This document shows positions 17,043 through 25,849 of a stretch of 64,000 bases of DNA, one piece after another (the first letter of the stretch is position 1; the number at the start of each line of letters is the position of its first letter). Source of the DNA: Nocardia kruczakiae NBRC 101016 (GTDB lineage: Bacteria > Actinomycetota > Actinomycetes > Mycobacteriales > Mycobacteriaceae). The DNA lies in assembly GCF_001612965.1 (NCBI RefSeq), contig NZ_BDBL01000013.1:116972-180971 (forward strand), written 5' to 3'. The notes beneath the pieces are model-generated. The model was not told the DNA's origin, searched no databases, and saw nothing but the letters and a program-made list of their open reading frames with translations. Made by a program: the position numbers and the translations under genes.

Positions 17043-18086
17043 ATGTTCCGCACGCGCAGGCCACACGGTTGGCGACTCGCGCTCGCGCTCGCCCCCGTCG
17101 TCGCTCTGGTCGCGGCGTGTGGCTCCGGATCCGCGACCGAATCCGGGGCCGGATCACAGCTGGTGTTGAAGGTGGCCGACCCCGGCAACGCGGGTCCGCT
17201 CGCGGTCGCCAAACGCGACGGCACGTTCGACAAGGCCCTGGCTCCGCTGGGCGCCAAGGTCGAATGGGTCAACACCACACCGGGTTTCAGCTCCATGCTC
17301 AAGCTGTTCAACACCAAGCAACTCGATATCTCCGGGGCCGCGTTCAGCCCGGTCGTGGGGGCACTGTCGAAGGATGTCGCGGTCCGCATCGTTGCGGTGC
17401 AGGATCCGGCCGGTAAGGACCAGAGCGGCATCATCGCCACCAAGGAATCGGGCATCCACTCGGTCGCCGAACTGGCCGGCAAGCGCGTCGCGGTGAACCC
17501 GGCCGGCAAGGGCGAATACATCCTGCTGAAGGCCCTCGCCCAAGCGGGCGTGCCGGCCGACAAGGTGACGCGGGTGCCGTTGCAGCAGAAGGACGCCGCC
17601 TCGGCCTTCGCCACCGGCAAGGTCGACGCCTGGGCCTCGTTCCTGGTGCCCTATCAGGAGGCCAAGGCCAACGGTGGTGTGGAGATCGCGACCGAGCAGA
17701 GCATCGGCTCCAAGGACAACACGGTGGTGGTCTTCCGCACCGAGATCCTCGACAAGCGCCCCGAGATCGCGGCCAAATATTTGGAGGTGCTGCAGGGACT
17801 GACCGTTGCGCAGCACGACAATCCGTCCGCGTTCGAGAACGTCTTCGAGCAGACCGGCCCGCGCGCGCTGACCGGCGCCCGCCTCGCCGACGCGATCCGG
17901 GTGGACAGCGAAGCCACCGTGCCACGCCTGCCGCTGGAATCCGATGCCGCCGACCTCGCCGACGTGGTCGACCTGTTCGTCGGCAACGGTGTGATCAGCC
18001 GCAAGATCACCGCCGCCGACATCTTCTACGACCTGAAGGCCAAGCTCACCCCCGACCAGCTGGCCGCGCTGAAAACGGGCCGCTGA
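17043..18086 (+). CDS. ABC transporter substrate-binding lipoprotein (sulfonate/nitrate type)
   Basis: This 347-residue lipoprotein has a signal peptide ending in the lipobox VAAC (about residues 22-25), followed by a Gly/Ser-rich linker. The mature part is an SsuA/TauA/NrtA-type binding protein, with LKLFNTKQLDISGAAF, VAVQDPAGKDQSGI, LAGKRVAVNPAGKGEYILLKAL and FATGKVDAWASFLVPY. It probably captures an organosulfur compound outside the membrane for the permease encoded next. It is the first gene of the operon; the next gene starts 2 nt after its stop. Confidence 0.88.
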   Translation: MFRTRRPHGWRLALALAPVVALVAACGSGSATESGAGSQLVLKVADPGNAGPLAVAKRDGTFDKALAPLGAKVEWVNTTPGFSSMLKLFNTKQLDISGAAFSPVVGALSKDVAVRIVAVQDPAGKDQSGIIATKESGIHSVAELAGKRVAVNPAGKGEYILLKALAQAGVPADKVTRVPLQQKDAASAFATGKVDAWASFLVPYQEAKANGGVEIATEQSIGSKDNTVVVFRTEILDKRPEIAAKYLEVLQGLTVAQHDNPSAFENVFEQTGPRALTGARLADAIRVDSEATVPRLPLESDAADLADVVDLFVGNGVISRKITAADIFYDLKAKLTPDQLAALKTGR

Positions 18087-18087
18087 C

Positions 18088-18927
18088 ATGACCGCCGTCA
18101 TCGTTCCCGCCGTATCGACGGGCCGGCTCGCACCGCCGCGCAGCAGGGTCGAGAAACGCAGGCCCGCATGGCTTTCGGTGCCCCTGCGCTTCCTGCTGCC
18201 GGTGCTGATCTTCGCCGGCTGGTGGGTCGGGTCGGCCACCGGCACGCTGTCGCCGGAGGTGCTGGCCGGCCCGCCGAAGGTCTGGTCGGCGTTCACCGAA
18301 CTGGTGCACAACGGTCAGCTGGTCGATTTCGCGCTCGCCTCCTTCGTCCGCGCCGGGCTGGGTGTGGGGCTCGGCGTCTCGGCCGGGCTGCTGCTCGGCC
18401 TGGCTGCCGGATTGTCGAGTCTCGGTGAGGAATTGGTCGATTCGACGATGCAGATCGTGCGCGCGGTCCCGTTCCTCGCGCTGGTGCCGTTGTTCATCGC
18501 CTGGTTCGGCATCGACGAGTTGTACAAGGTGCTGCTCATCGCGGTCGCCACGGTCGCGCCCATGTACGCCTACACCTATCTCGGCGTGCGCAATGTGGAC
18601 CGCAAGGTGGTGGAGGCCGCCCGCGGTTTCGGGCTGACCGGCCCGCGACTGGTGCTCGAGGTGATCCTGCCGGCAGCGCTGCCCGGTATCCTCATGGCGC
18701 TGCGTGTCTGCCTGTCCATCAGCATCACCGGCCTGATCGCGGCCGAACAGGTCGGCACCAGCAAGGGCGTGGGCTATCTGGTCACCCTCGCGCAGGAATA
18801 CAACCGCACCGACTACATGGTGCTGTGCGTCGTGCTCTACGCCGTCCTGGGCCTGGTGTTCGACGGCGCGGTGCGGCTGATCGAACGCTTCGCGATGCCG
18901 TGGCGCGGGCAGGTGGCGATCCGATGA
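18088..18927 (+). CDS. ABC transporter permease (SsuC-like)
   Basis: This 279-residue inner-membrane permease is of the binding-protein-dependent type, with about six hydrophobic segments. The EAA loop that contacts the ATPase is recognisable around VEAARGFGLTGPRLVLEVILPAALPGIL (EAARGFG and LPAALPGI). The opening segment FLLPVLIFAGWWVGSATG is typical of SsuC/TauC. It forms the channel for the substrate delivered by the lipoprotein and overlaps the ATPase gene by 4 nt (ATGA). Confidence 0.88.
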   Translation: MTAVIVPAVSTGRLAPPRSRVEKRRPAWLSVPLRFLLPVLIFAGWWVGSATGTLSPEVLAGPPKVWSAFTELVHNGQLVDFALASFVRAGLGVGLGVSAGLLLGLAAGLSSLGEELVDSTMQIVRAVPFLALVPLFIAWFGIDELYKVLLIAVATVAPMYAYTYLGVRNVDRKVVEAARGFGLTGPRLVLEVILPAALPGILMALRVCLSISITGLIAAEQVGTSKGVGYLVTLAQEYNRTDYMVLCVVLYAVLGLVFDGAVRLIERFAMPWRGQVAIR

Positions 18928-19676
18928 CCGCCGTGGACGAACCCCGCACCGCCGCACCGCTGGCCGTGCACATCACCGGACTGCGAAAAGCCTTCGGCGA
19001 CAAGGTCGTTCTCGACGGCGTCGATCTGAGCATCCGCCGCGGCGAGTTCGTCGTGCTGCTCGGGCCCAGCGGCACCGGCAAGACGACGCTGCTGCGACTG
19101 CTCACCGGCCTGGAGGCTCCGGATGCCGGCGACGTGCTGGTTCCGGCCGTCCGCACCACCGTCTACCAGGAGCCACGGCTCATCCCGTCCAAGCGTGTGC
19201 TGGCGAATGTCGTTGTCGGACAACGCCGTTCCAAGCCGGTCCGGGAGGCGGGCCTGCGCGCCCTCGCCGAGGTCGGACTCGACGAGAAGGCGCGGCAGTG
19301 GCCCGCCACCCTGTCCGGCGGCGAAGCCCAGCGCGCCGCACTCGCGCGCGCACTGGTCCGGGAGCCCGAACTGCTGCTGCTGGACGAACCGTTCGCCGCG
19401 CTCGACGCGCTGACCCGGTTGCAGATGCAGGACCTCGTCGGCGACCTGGTGGAGCGGCATCGCCCCGCGGTGCTGATGGTCACCCACGACGTGGACGAGG
19501 CGGTCCGGCTGGCCGACCGGGTCCTCGTCCTGAACCGGGGCCGCTTCGCCGTCGACATCGATATCGATCTGCCCCGGCCGCGCGACCGCACCGACCCCGC
19601 CGCCCTGCGTTATCAGGCGGCTCTGCTCGCCGAACTCGGCGTCGGCCACACCACCGACCACCACCGGATTCCCTGA
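18924..19676 (+). CDS. ABC transporter ATPase (SsuB-like)
   Basis: This ATPase has 250 residues. The Walker A GPSGTGKTT is near residue 47, the signature LSGGEAQRAALARAL is in the middle, the Walker B LLLLDEPFAALD follows, and the switch His is in MVTHDVDEAV. It drives the permease of the preceding gene. The ATG at 18924 overlaps the permease stop. The Q-loop is YQEPRLIPSKRVLANV, as in nitrate/sulfonate/taurine importers. Confidence 0.9.
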   Translation: MTAVDEPRTAAPLAVHITGLRKAFGDKVVLDGVDLSIRRGEFVVLLGPSGTGKTTLLRLLTGLEAPDAGDVLVPAVRTTVYQEPRLIPSKRVLANVVVGQRRSKPVREAGLRALAEVGLDEKARQWPATLSGGEAQRAALARALVREPELLLLDEPFAALDALTRLQMQDLVGDLVERHRPAVLMVTHDVDEAVRLADRVLVLNRGRFAVDIDIDLPRPRDRTDPAALRYQAALLAELGVGHTTDHHRIP

Positions 19677-19691
19677 ACCACGGAGCTTTTC

Positions 19692-20717
19692 ATGACCGAC
19701 ACCCTCTGGTACACCCGTTGCCCCGTCCCGACCGCCAGCGGTCTGGCGCACAGCCTGGGCTGGCTCGGAGACGCCGCACAGCGCGGCGGCCTCACCTTCG
19801 GCGTCCTGCAGGACGCCGGACCGGAACTGGCCGGATTCCACTTCGACCACGGGCTGGCCGGCCTGGTGCGCGAAGGCGGCAACGTGCCCGCGCTGGCGGC
19901 CCGCGCCGCCGGCTCGCCCACCCGGCTCATCGGCCTCACCTGGATCGACGAATCGCAGGCCATCCTGGTGGGCCCGGATTCCCCGGTCGCCTCCCCCGCC
20001 GATCTGGCCGGTCTGCGCATCGGTATTCCGGCCTGGGCGCAGGATCAGGCCCGCAGCTTCCCGCGCGCCATGGCGTTGCACGGCTTCGGCAACGCACTGC
20101 GGCTGGGCGGTCTGACCCTCGCCGATGTCACCGTCGTCGAACTCGACGTGGAACGAGATCCGCAGGTGCGCACCGATATTCAGCAGCGCGATCGCCGCGT
20201 GACCTGGGGCGCGGAGGAGTTGCTGCGCGGCGAGGTGGACGCGATCTACGTCAAGGGCGCCCGGGCCCAAGAGGTCGCCGCCGAGCACGGCCTGCGGGTG
20301 GCGGTGGACCTCGATGCCACCGACAGCAAACGGCTGCGCGTCAACAACGGCACCCCGCGGCCCATCACCGTGCATCAGCAATTGCTCGACACCCGGCCCG
20401 AGGTGGTGGTCGACTTCCTCGCGCAGAGTCTGCGCGCCGCCGACTGGGCCGGCGACAATCTCGACGGCGTCCGCGCGGTGCTGCAACGCGAAACCCTGTC
20501 CGGCCCAGCCGGAGTCGTGGCAGCCTACGGGGAGGACTTCCACCGCAACCTGCATCCGAGCCTGGACGAAGAACGGCTGGAGCTGCTGGGCGTGCAGAAA
20601 CAGTTCCTCTACACCCACGGCTTCCTCGCCACCGACTTCGATCTCGAATCGTGGGTCGCGCCGGAGCCGCTGGCCCGGGCGCGGGAGCTGGTCGCGGCCG
20701 GACGGGCGGCGGCATGA
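19692..20717 (+). CDS. DszB-like sulfinate desulfinase
   Basis: This 341-residue protein has the periplasmic-binding-protein fold but no signal peptide, so it is cytoplasmic. Near the N-terminus LWYTRCPVPTASGLAHSLGW places Cys10 where DszB has its catalytic Cys in a CPVP context. HFDHGLAGLVREGGNVPAL supplies candidate active-site His50 or His53, Arg60 and the Gly pair of the DszB motif RxGGxxP. DszB releases sulfite from an aryl sulfinate in the 4S desulfurization pathway. The substrate here is unknown, but its place between an importer and two FMN monooxygenases supports sulfur scavenging. Confidence 0.75.
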   Translation: MTDTLWYTRCPVPTASGLAHSLGWLGDAAQRGGLTFGVLQDAGPELAGFHFDHGLAGLVREGGNVPALAARAAGSPTRLIGLTWIDESQAILVGPDSPVASPADLAGLRIGIPAWAQDQARSFPRAMALHGFGNALRLGGLTLADVTVVELDVERDPQVRTDIQQRDRRVTWGAEELLRGEVDAIYVKGARAQEVAAEHGLRVAVDLDATDSKRLRVNNGTPRPITVHQQLLDTRPEVVVDFLAQSLRAADWAGDNLDGVRAVLQRETLSGPAGVVAAYGEDFHRNLHPSLDEERLELLGVQKQFLYTHGFLATDFDLESWVAPEPLARARELVAAGRAAA

Positions 20718-21748
20718 CCGAATACCTGTGGCGGCTGCCCAGCCGCGGTGACGGCCGCCGCGCGCGACCGGAACTGCGGCAACGTGGCGGTTTCGGCGAT
20801 CTGCACCAGGTGATCGACGCCGCCGAACTGGCCGGACTCGACGGCGTGCTCGCGCCCTACGATCCGCTGGGCGAGGAATCCTGGATCGTCGCCGGCGGCG
20901 CCCTGCGCGCCACCCGGCACAGCCGGGTGATCGTCGAATTCCAGCCCGCCTTCGGCACTCCCGTCTACGCGGCGAAGATGTCGGTGACGTTGCAGCGCCT
21001 GTCGGCGGGGCGGCTGGGCTGGCGACTGGCGGTCGACACCGACGAGGCGGAGGCACGCTCGCGCGGCGACCGGGTGTCCGGCGCCGACCGCTACCGGCGC
21101 GCCGCGGAATTCCTCACCGTCGCACGCGGCGTGTGGAACCGCGATCCGGTGCCGGCGGCCGGGTTCCGGGGCACCGGATTCGATGTCGCGGGCGACTTCT
21201 ACGACGTGATCGACGGCGGTTTCCGCGGCGTGCTGTCGGGTCTGCCGTTCCCGGCCGTGTACCTGTCCGGCACCTCACCCGAGGCCTTGGACCTCTCGGC
21301 CCGTCACGGTGATGTGCACGTGTTCACCGAATCCCCCGACGGCCCGGGCGAACAACTGGCCGCGTTGCGCGCCCGCACCGGCGAGATCGGCCGCACCGTG
21401 CGCGCCGGACTCGAGATCCCGGTCATCGCGCGCGAGACCGAGGACGAGGCCTGGGCGCGAGCGGAACGGCAATGGCGTGAGGTGCGCCCGGACGGGCCGG
21501 GCGCGCGATCGCTGGCCCTGGGCGACGGCCGCTGGGCCGGATTCGACCTGCTCGGTTATCCGCAGGCCATCGGCCTGGTCGGCAGTTACGAGCAGGTGGC
21601 CCGGCAGCTGCAGGTCTACGCCGCAACGGGTTTCGACACCATCGTGCTGTCCGGGCATCCGCACATCGAGGAGGTGCATCGCGCCGGTGAGCATCTGCTG
21701 TTCCTCGCCGATCCGGCCGGACGCACCCTGAAGGAGGTCGCGCTGTGA
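20714..21748 (+). CDS. FMN-dependent luciferase-like monooxygenase (SsuD family)
   Basis: This 344-residue protein is of the bacterial-luciferase/alkanesulfonate monooxygenase superfamily. It has EYLWRLPSRGDGR at the N-terminus, FGDLHQVIDAAELAGLDGVL, LQRLSAGRLGWRLAVD and the C-terminal GFDTIVLSGHPHIEEVHR, as in SsuD. It needs reduced FMN from a reductase not encoded nearby. It overlaps the desulfinase gene by 4 nt. A step that oxidatively cleaves a C-S bond, or that feeds the desulfinase, is inferred. Confidence 0.82.
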   Translation: MTEYLWRLPSRGDGRRARPELRQRGGFGDLHQVIDAAELAGLDGVLAPYDPLGEESWIVAGGALRATRHSRVIVEFQPAFGTPVYAAKMSVTLQRLSAGRLGWRLAVDTDEAEARSRGDRVSGADRYRRAAEFLTVARGVWNRDPVPAAGFRGTGFDVAGDFYDVIDGGFRGVLSGLPFPAVYLSGTSPEALDLSARHGDVHVFTESPDGPGEQLAALRARTGEIGRTVRAGLEIPVIARETEDEAWARAERQWREVRPDGPGARSLALGDGRWAGFDLLGYPQAIGLVGSYEQVARQLQVYAATGFDTIVLSGHPHIEEVHRAGEHLLFLADPAGRTLKEVAL

Positions 21749-22914
21749 CGATCGACATCTACTGGCGCATCGGTATGGAAGGCGACCACGCCTCGCTGCG
21801 CACGCCACGCCGCTACAACCGCGGCAACGCCGGCGGCTACGGTCCGGGCAATATCGCCCCGGCCGTGCGCGGCGGTGAACTCGACGGGTACAGCTATATC
21901 GATCACGTCGCCGCCGTCGCGCGAGCGAGCGAATCCGCGGGATTCCTGGGCGGGCTGCTGCCCTCCTTCCCGGTCACCGAGGATCCGTGGGCCTTCGCCG
22001 CCGCGCTGGCCCGCGAGACCACCACCTATCGCTTCATGGTCGCCTTCCAGCCGGGCTTCCTGCACCCGGTGCAGGCCGCGCGCATGTCGGCCAGTCTGCA
22101 GCGCGCCACCGGCGGACGGCTCGTCTACAACATCATCAGCGGCGGCGGAGGCCCGGCCCAATTGTGGTGGGGCGACAAGGTTTCCCACGACGACCGCTAT
22201 GCCCGCACCAGCGAATTCCTCGACGTGCTGCGCGGGGTGTGGGACGGGCGGCCGTACACCCACGACGGCCGGTTCTTCCACACCGAGGCCGCCGCCCTGC
22301 CGCCGGGCCTGGCCGGGCAACCGTTCCCGGAGGTGTACTTCTCGGGGTCCTCGGGCGCCGCGGTGCAGGCCGCCGGACGCCACGCCGACTACTACCTGTC
22401 CTGGCTGGAGCCCTTCGCCGACCTGCGCGCCAAATTCGACGGCGTTCGCGCCCATGCCGAAAAGCTCGGCCGCACACCGAAATTCGCGGTCCGTATCGAC
22501 ATCCTGGCCCGGCACACCGAAGAGGCGGCGTGGGACGAGATCCGCAAGGGCTGGGCCTTCGTCGACCGCGAGGCCGCCAACCGCGCCGCCCAGGGCGATT
22601 CGGTGGGCGCGGCGCGGATCAAGGGCTGGGTCCCCGAAACCATTACCGGCTACCGCGATCTGGAGGTGCAACCCAACGTCTGGTGCGGATTCAGCCTGAT
22701 CCGCGGCGGGCCCGCCTTCGGGCTGGTCGGCAGCTACGAACAGGTCGCCCAGCGCCTCGACGAGCTGATCGACCTCGGGGTCGATGCCTTCATCCTCGCC
22801 GGCAATCCGCATCTGGAAGAGGCCTACCGGGTCGGCGAGGAAGTGCTACCGCTGCTCGGCCGATCCCGCCTGACCACACCCGATGCCACCCCCGCACTGA
22901 CGCACGCCCACTAG
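21745..22914 (+). CDS. ssuD: Alkanesulfonate monooxygenase (SsuD-like)
   Basis: This is a second FMN-dependent monooxygenase (389 residues), closer to SsuD. It has LGGLLPSFPVTEDPW, FLHPVQAARMSASLQRATGGRLVYNIISGGG (LQRATGGRLVYNI), PEVYFSGSS, SLIRGGPAFGLVGSYEQVA and DAFILAGNPHLEEAYRVGE near the end. The family turns sulfonates into an aldehyde and sulfite using FMNH2 and oxygen. The GTG at 21745 overlaps the previous stop, with AGGAG upstream. Two SsuD paralogs in one operon suggest successive or alternative substrates. Confidence 0.82.
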   Translation: MTIDIYWRIGMEGDHASLRTPRRYNRGNAGGYGPGNIAPAVRGGELDGYSYIDHVAAVARASESAGFLGGLLPSFPVTEDPWAFAAALARETTTYRFMVAFQPGFLHPVQAARMSASLQRATGGRLVYNIISGGGGPAQLWWGDKVSHDDRYARTSEFLDVLRGVWDGRPYTHDGRFFHTEAAALPPGLAGQPFPEVYFSGSSGAAVQAAGRHADYYLSWLEPFADLRAKFDGVRAHAEKLGRTPKFAVRIDILARHTEEAAWDEIRKGWAFVDREAANRAAQGDSVGAARIKGWVPETITGYRDLEVQPNVWCGFSLIRGGPAFGLVGSYEQVAQRLDELIDLGVDAFILAGNPHLEEAYRVGEEVLPLLGRSRLTTPDATPALTHAH

Positions 22915-22921
22915 GAGAATC

Positions 22922-23629
22922 GTGACCACCACCGAAATCCGGCTCGACGCCACCGTCACCGAATTCGTCGCCGCCGCCACCCGCGACGCCGAGAAGGCGT
23001 TCCGGGTGTTCCGCGAGACCGGCACCGTCGCGGGCAACGGGACCGTCAACTTCGTCGAACGTGTGCCCGGCCACGACATCGCGGTAGCGCTCAACGAGCC
23101 CGGCCCCTGGGCCGACGATCGCACCGTGCGACCCGTGGTCGCGACTTTCGACGGAGAAGTACTGTCCGGCACCGGTTCCGCCGGCTTCGTCACCGGCTAC
23201 GCCGCGGTGTTCCGCGCCCACCCGGAGATCACTTCCGTGGTGCACGTGCACAGCCCCTGGCTGGGTGGCTGGGCGCAGACCCACCGCGTCTTCCCGATCC
23301 GCTACGCCGCCGTCCAGCGACTGACCCTGTCGCGCGAGATCCCGCCGCATATCGATCGCAGCATCGGCGCGGGCGATTTCATCCTCGGCCGATTGACCCG
23401 CGACCCCGACCTCATCGCCATCTTCGAGGCCAACGGCGGCGCGAACGTCATCGGGCGTGCCGGGCTGCTGGAGCTGGCGAAACTGGTCGTGTTGCTCGAA
23501 GAGGGCGCGCAGTACCAGGCGATCGCCGAAACACTCGGCGGCTCCGTCGAATTCGACAAGTCCAATCTCGCGGTGCAGTGGGGGCGCACCGGGCTCGCGG
23601 ACGAGGCCCGCCGCCGCGGGCTGATCTGA
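22922..23629 (+). CDS. Class II aldolase/adducin-family protein
   Basis: This 235-residue protein is of the class II aldolase/adducin family. HVHSPWLGG carries a pair of metal-ligand His residues, and GNGTVNFVERVPG near residue 38 is the substrate loop. The GTG at 22922 has AGGAGA upstream, 7 nt after ssuD. The family binds zinc and cleaves or epimerises small hydroxy-carbonyl compounds. Here it may process the aldehyde left after desulfonation; that is inference from position only. Confidence 0.75.
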   Translation: MTTTEIRLDATVTEFVAAATRDAEKAFRVFRETGTVAGNGTVNFVERVPGHDIAVALNEPGPWADDRTVRPVVATFDGEVLSGTGSAGFVTGYAAVFRAHPEITSVVHVHSPWLGGWAQTHRVFPIRYAAVQRLTLSREIPPHIDRSIGAGDFILGRLTRDPDLIAIFEANGGANVIGRAGLLELAKLVVLLEEGAQYQAIAETLGGSVEFDKSNLAVQWGRTGLADEARRRGLI

Positions 23630-23659
23630 CCCCTTCCCCACTTTCCCGAGGAGCAAACC

Positions 23660-24607
23660 ATGACCGTTCGTGTCGGCTACTTCCCGCACAACAATTCGCT
23701 GTTCGTCCTGCGTCACCGCGGCATTCTGGAACGCGCACTGCCCGACGTGGAGTGGGTGGACCTGCGCGCCCTGCCCCAGCCGCCCCGCGCCGACGTGAAA
23801 ACCGCGCTGCCATCGGTACATTCGGACTATTTGTTCGACGCGGACGGCTACGACTTCATCGGTACCGGCTTCACGCCGCCGATCACCACGCTCGGCAACG
23901 GCCGCGACATCGTCTACGTCGGCATCTCCGGCCCGCGCATCGAGAACGGCCGGCTGGTCACCAAGGCCGGCAACGGTATCGAATCGGTGGCCGATCTGAA
24001 AGGTAAGCGGGTCGGCATCGCGCACGGTTCCTGGCAGACCACGCTGCTGCTGTTCGCCTTGGAGCGGTCGGGGCTGGGCTGGGGCGACATCGAACCGGTC
24101 GACACCGACGTGCACGACGGCGGCGCCCTGCTGCTCGACGGTAGCCTCGACGCCTGGGTCGGCGCCTATCCCGGCCTGGCCGCCGTGGAGGCCGCCACCC
24201 CGCTGCACACCCTCGTCGACACCGAATCCGTCTTCAGCCACCCTTCGCTGTGGTTCACCCGCCGCGACTTCGCCGAAGCCCACCGCCCGGCCCTGGAAGC
24301 GATCATCACCGCCCTGCGGGAGTCCGACGCCTGGATCGCCGAAAACCCCCGCGCCGCAGCGCAATACTTCGTCGACGATATCGTCGCCCGCGGCGGCACC
24401 GCCGACCTCGACGCCTGGGAGGCCGCGCTGCGCGGCCGCCCGTTCGGCCTCGGCCCGGTCACCGAGCAATTCCTCGACGAACAACAGCACGCCGCCGACC
24501 TGCTGCACGCAAACGGCCTGCTGCCCAGGAGGATTCAGGTCCGTGACGCGGTCGATCCCGCGATCGCGGAGTTCCTCACCGCACGCGAACCGGCACCGGC
24601 CGGCTGA
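23660..24607 (+). CDS. Periplasmic-binding-fold protein without signal peptide
   Basis: This 315-residue protein belongs to the NrtA/SsuA-type binding protein family (VRVGYFPHNNSLFVLRHRGIL, GFTPPITTLGNGRD, VADLKGKRVGIAHGSWQTTLL, LDGSLDAWVGAYPGLAAVEA). It begins directly in the first strand with neither signal peptide nor lipobox. It has no Cys at the DszB position. It may be a cytoplasmic enzyme or sensor of binding-protein fold, or a binding protein whose export signal was lost. It is the last gene of the operon, followed by a hairpin. Confidence 0.75.
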   Translation: MTVRVGYFPHNNSLFVLRHRGILERALPDVEWVDLRALPQPPRADVKTALPSVHSDYLFDADGYDFIGTGFTPPITTLGNGRDIVYVGISGPRIENGRLVTKAGNGIESVADLKGKRVGIAHGSWQTTLLLFALERSGLGWGDIEPVDTDVHDGGALLLDGSLDAWVGAYPGLAAVEAATPLHTLVDTESVFSHPSLWFTRRDFAEAHRPALEAIITALRESDAWIAENPRAAAQYFVDDIVARGGTADLDAWEAALRGRPFGLGPVTEQFLDEQQHAADLLHANGLLPRRIQVRDAVDPAIAEFLTAREPAPAG

Positions 24608-24624
24608 CGTAGCCACCTCCACGG

Positions 24625-24654
24625 ACTGCCGACGCGGGAGTACGCGTCGGCGGT
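24625..24654 (+). terminator. Stem-loop after the organosulfur operon
   Basis: A stem of about 12 bp (ACTGCCGACGCG paired with CGCGTCGGCGGT, with one G-U pair) closes a 6-nt loop 17 nt after the last gene. No T-run follows. Confidence 0.5.
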
Positions 24655-24692
24655 CCCTGGCTGTCGGCGCACCTCCAGGTGCTGAGGTGATT

Positions 24693-24717
24693 GTTTGGTC
24701 TCGGTACGGGCGGGTAT
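24693..24717 (+). promoter_or_regulatory. Consensus SigF promoter of the cold-shock gene
   Basis: GTTT at 24693-24696, a 15-nt spacer and GGGTAT at 24712-24717 match the SigF consensus exactly. The cold-shock gene starts 61 nt downstream. Confidence 0.65.
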
Positions 24718-24778
24718 CGCGGGTGGCGGCGCCGGGAAACCGGCCGCCGGCCAGTTGCCCGCCCGCACCGCGACCGGA

Positions 24779-25105
24779 ATGAGTATGCGCATGACCGTGA
24801 CCTGGACCCCCGCCGTTGTTCCCGCCGAGCACCGCACCCATCCGGATCCGCATCTCGCGCAGGTCGACGAGAAGCTGCCCGACTGGCAGCGGGGACAGGT
24901 GGCGTGGTTCAACTCCGAGAAGGGGTTCGGCTACCTGACCAGCGCCACCGGCGACGCGGTCTTCGTCGACTACCGCACGATCGACATGCCCGGATACAAG
25001 ACGCTCAGCCCTGGTCAAGCGGTGGTCTTCACCGTGACTCACACCTGTGGCGGTCCCGAGGCCACCCAGGTTCTCCCCTTCCCCCGCACCGGCGACGAGT
25101 TGTGA
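24779..25105 (+). CDS. Cold-shock domain protein with N-terminal extension
   Basis: The protein has about 108 residues. A 40-residue extension precedes a single cold-shock domain with RNP-1-like WFNSEKGFGYLTS and RNP-2-like DAVFVDY, followed by LSPGQAVVFTVTHT. Such proteins bind single-stranded RNA or DNA. Canonical Csp proteins are about 67 residues, so this one is longer at both ends. Starts at 24779, 24785 and 24791 are all possible. The SigF promoter upstream suggests stress induction. The stop overlaps the next gene by 4 nt. Confidence 0.82.
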   Translation: MSMRMTVTWTPAVVPAEHRTHPDPHLAQVDEKLPDWQRGQVAWFNSEKGFGYLTSATGDAVFVDYRTIDMPGYKTLSPGQAVVFTVTHTCGGPEATQVLPFPRTGDEL

Positions 25106-25776
25106 AAGCCGAACGCCTGGTCGAGGAATCCTTCGAGCTGGTCGCCCGCGCCCGGCGCGCCCGCGTCTTCCATCCGCGCGGACTCTGGTTCAGCGGGCAC
25201 CTGCGCCCCGCCCCGGCGTTCGAGAAGTACTTCGGGGACGGAGAACGCGACGTCGAGGTTCGCCTGTCCAAAGCCCTCGGCATGCCGGGACACCTGCCCG
25301 ATGCCGTGGGAATCGGTCTGCGCGTGCGGACCCCCGGCGGGCGCTGGGACCTCGCCTTGGCGTCCACGCCCACCGGCACGCTGACCCGATTCTTCGCGAT
25401 ACCCGTCCCGTCGTGGCGCCACGCGACCTACGGGACGCTGATGGCCTACCGGTTCGACGGCGGCGCCCCGCAGTGGATATTCGCCCGGCCGGACACCGAT
25501 CAACCCGCCGACGCCTCCCTGGCTACGCTGCGCGAATACACGACCACACACGGCCTCGGTTTCACACTGACGGCCGGGCGACTGAACGGGCCGGAAGAAC
25601 CGTTCGCGAATCTGCGGCTCACCGCCGAAACCGTCGCCCCACCTCCCGAGGACGCCGTCGACCCGACCCTGCATTCTCCGCCGGGCGTCGCGCTGGCCCC
25701 GCGGTTCATCACTCGCATCCGGCGCAGCGCCTACCGGGGCAGCCGCGAAGGACGCGGCGCCGAACGGCCGCGGTAG
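25102..25776 (+). CDS. Protein of unknown function, weakly catalase-like, coupled to the cold-shock gene
   Basis: This protein has 224 residues. The region FHPRGLWFSGHLRP, VEVRLSKALGMPGHLPDAVGIGLRVRTP resembles the first beta-barrel strands of heme catalase-like proteins (the RxSxxxG and DxxGxxLRV pattern), but the residues that would prove it are not visible. In some actinobacteria relatives are labelled phosphodiesterase without clear support. It starts with GTG inside the stop of the cold-shock gene, so the two are translated together. Membrane segments and signal peptide are absent. Confidence 0.6.
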   Translation: MKAERLVEESFELVARARRARVFHPRGLWFSGHLRPAPAFEKYFGDGERDVEVRLSKALGMPGHLPDAVGIGLRVRTPGGRWDLALASTPTGTLTRFFAIPVPSWRHATYGTLMAYRFDGGAPQWIFARPDTDQPADASLATLREYTTTHGLGFTLTAGRLNGPEEPFANLRLTAETVAPPPEDAVDPTLHSPPGVALAPRFITRIRRSAYRGSREGRGAERPR

Positions 25777-25849
25777 CCGTTCGCGCCGCCACGCGTACCG
25801 GGGCGATCTGCTTCGAAATCCCTGCGGCGCTGGGAATCTCGTCGTCCGG

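Noticed and set aside
18837..21056. A 739-residue minus-strand open frame across the organosulfur operon
   Set aside because: It is the antisense shadow of the ATPase, desulfinase and monooxygenase genes. It lacks recognisable motifs, while the plus-strand frames have clear family signatures.
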